Origin: an uncultured Acidimicrobiales bacterium
GTDB lineage: Bacteria; Actinomycetota; Acidimicrobiia; Acidimicrobiales; Iamiaceae
DNA: 7,996 nucleotides
Assembly (NCBI GenBank): GCA_937926025.1
Contig: CALANQ010000368.1
Location: 1-7,996, forward strand
Direction: 5' to 3'
The notes below the pieces were generated by a model. It did not search any database. It saw nothing but the letters and a program-made list of their open reading frames with translations, and was not told where the DNA came from. Below are positions 6,739 through 7,996 of the stretch, one piece after another. Every line of letters begins with the position of its first letter. The stretch's first letter is position 1. The position numbers and the translations under genes are program-made.

Positions 6739-6739
6739 G
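6730..6739. repeat. 10-base perfect palindrome holding both convergent stop codons
   Basis: CTCAGCTGAG reads the same on both strands. The plus-strand TGA (6736-6738) ends the glycosyltransferase and the minus-strand TGA (6731-6733) ends the radical SAM gene, so both proteins finish with Leu-Ser-stop. There is no loop or following T-run, so it is not an ordinary intrinsic terminator. Confidence 0.7.
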
Positions 6740-7955
6740 GGCGTCGGCCTCCGGCCAGACCGACACGGTGATGCGCGCCTCCTGACAGGTGCCGCCCGCA
6801 TCGCGCACGGCCTCGACCCGGTGGTGCACCACGTGGTCCCGGTAGTGCGAGCGGCTCTCGCTGAGATCGGGGAGCTCGAGCAGCGTCTCGTGGCGGACCA
6901 GGTCGCCGAAGCGGGCGAAGGTCTCCTCGCGCAGGTCGGTGACCGGCCGGCCTTCGAGCTGGTGGGCCTCGATGCCGAGCAGGTCCGAGATCGAGGGCGA
7001 GGCGCTGATCACCACATCACCCGGGCCGACGAGCACCCAGCCGACCTGGAGATCGGGATGGTCGTCCACACCCGGGCCGTGGTCGGGGACCTCCGCCGGC
7101 GCAACTGCCGGAGCGGCGATCGGGAAGCCGAGGATCGCGGGCTCGGGCGGCTGGTCGGGCTCGGGCGCTGGCGCCTCGACGACCGCGGCGGCCTCGGTGG
7201 CGGCGGCCTCCGCCCGGCGGGTGCGGATCCGAAGGACGCGTTCGCCGTCGGCGGCCCAGGTCTGGATCCGTGCGGTCTCCTGCACCCACGTGGCGCGGTT
7301 GAGGCGCAGCGAGGCCGTGACCTCTGCGTCCTGCGCGGCCAGGACGGCCGCCACCTCGTGGAGCTCGTCAGCCGGCAGGTGGTAGATGCTGGCGTGCTCG
7401 GGCGCCCGGACCACGCTCACGTTCACGTAGATGCCGCGCTCCTCCGCCCACTGGAGCAGGTCACCGAACTCGGCGTAGTTCTGGGGCATCAGGCAGTGGT
7501 TGATGGTGACGGCCGTGCCTCGGTCCTCGGCGTAGGAGCGGAAGCGCTCCATGTTGGCGGCGACGACGTCGAAGTCCGAGCCGATGCGGATGGCCTCGTA
7601 GGTGCGCTTCGAGATCCCGTCCAGGCTGAAGATGATGTTCATGTTCAGCGAGTCCAGGACCCGTTCGACCCGAGCGTTCCACTGGGTCACGTTGGTGCAG
7701 ACCGTGCAGTCCAGATCCGGCACCAGGTCGGCGATCATCTCCCACACGCGGAAGTTCTCCCGCCCCAGGAACGGCTCGCCGCCGGCGAAGTTGGCGTGCT
7801 CGAGGCCGAGGAGGAACGGAGCCAGATCTTCGAAGAAGGTGTCGTCGTAGATGGTGCCGAGCGGCGGCCGCTTGTCCCGGTGGATGCGGATCGACGAGGA
7901 CAGCTCGCCGTTGCACTGGATGCACTGCAGGTTGCAGATGTTGGAGAGGTTGAAC
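6731..7955 (-). CDS. Radical SAM enzyme with C-terminal PAS-like domain; N-terminus missing at contig end
   Basis: At least 407 residues of a radical SAM protein are present, counted from the first complete genomic codon (Phe, 7952-7954). FNLSNICNLQCIQC carries the CxxxCxxC that binds the [4Fe-4S] cluster (Cys7, Cys11, Cys14). Next come the GGEP S-adenosylmethionine motif (58-61), a further pair Cys83 and Cys86 in DCTVCTN, and IIFSLDGISKRTYEAIR (107-123), as in SPASM/twitch-type radical SAM enzymes. No cysteine-rich SPASM tail follows. Instead an Ala/Pro/Glu-rich linker (about 247-299) leads to a PAS-like domain (about 303-407): GWVLVGPGDVVISASPSISD followed by LLGIEAHQLEGRPVTDL. PAS domains usually sense a ligand, redox state or partner. 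The reaction is unknown. The apparent upstream Met and next few residues come from adapter sequence, so the real start lies beyond the contig. It converges on the glycosyltransferase operon with an 8-base overlap. Confidence 0.85.
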
Positions 7956-7996
7956 AGATCGGAAGAGCACACGTCTGAACTCCAGTCACTTAGGCA
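7956..7996 (+). other. Illumina TruSeq adapter with index, non-genomic
   Basis: From 7956 the sequence begins AGATCGGAAGAGC and continues exactly as the TruSeq read-1 adapter to base 7989. It is followed by TTAGGC (7990-7995), which matches TruSeq index 3, and one more adapter base. This is untrimmed library sequence at a contig end. Minus-strand frames starting here give artefactual N-termini such as MTGVQTCALPIC, MLFRS and MCSSDL. Confidence 0.97.

Noticed and set aside
1..7955. CRISPR array, tRNA, rRNA, insertion sequence ends or attachment sites
   Set aside because: I found no regularly spaced repeats, cloverleaf, transposase gene or flanking inverted repeats; nearly all sequence is accounted for by coding genes.
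7956..7972. MCSSDL as the N-terminus of the radical SAM protein
   Set aside because: These codons lie in the adapter; the first complete genomic codon is at 7952-7954 and the true start is off the contig.
6821..7978. Long plus-strand open frame antisense to the radical SAM gene
   Set aside because: It is a compositional shadow that runs into the adapter and has no domain signature; the minus strand has clear CxxxCxxC and GGEP motifs.
7735..7989. Minus-strand frame beginning MTGVQTCALPIC as a small gene
   Set aside because: Its start is translated Illumina adapter and the rest is a shadow of the radical SAM gene in another frame.

Overview
The window is very GC-rich (about 70% or more by eye), with strong G/C third-position bias, frequent GTG starts and densely packed genes. 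This suggests a high-GC actinobacterium, possibly from an uncultivated or environmental lineage. There is no rRNA, tRNA or housekeeping gene to narrow this. The right edge is the physical end of an assembled contig: bases 7956-7996 are Illumina adapter plus index, not genome.

Layout. (1) A minus-strand operon is read leftwards from about 2191. It holds a family-4-type glycosyltransferase (977-2191), a phytanoyl-CoA dioxygenase-like Fe(II)/2-oxoglutarate oxygenase (84-965), and the first 16 codons of a third gene running off the left edge (1-49). (2) An 83-base divergent promoter region lies at 2192-2274. (3) A plus-strand operon of four glycosyltransferase-like genes (2275-3384, 3381-4529, 4526-5590, 5587-6738) follows, each joined to the next by a 4-base GTGA stop/start overlap. 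(4) A minus-strand gene (6731-7955, N-terminus missing) encodes a radical SAM domain joined by an Ala/Pro/Glu-rich linker to a C-terminal PAS-like domain. It converges on the last glycosyltransferase, and both stop codons sit inside one 10-base palindrome.

All five glycosyltransferase-like proteins share one ancestral GT-B layout. The two outer ones (977-2191 and 5587-6738) are the most alike and keep the donor-site signatures: Arg-Lys-Gly, then Asp-x7-Glu in a DPxPLVxLE context. Going leftwards through the plus-strand operon, 4526-5590 keeps both signatures, 3381-4529 has Gln in place of the final Glu, and 2275-3384 has lost the Arg-Lys pair and the Glu. This looks like a tandem-duplicated family diverging in steps, with at least one likely non-catalytic member.

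Taken together, the region looks like part of a glycan or glycoconjugate assembly and tailoring locus: several glycosyltransferases, an oxygenase that could hydroxylate a lipid, sugar or small-molecule substrate, and a radical SAM enzyme with a possible sensory domain. The product cannot be determined from this window. Apart from the two gaps described (50-83 and 2192-2274), the window is essentially all coding.
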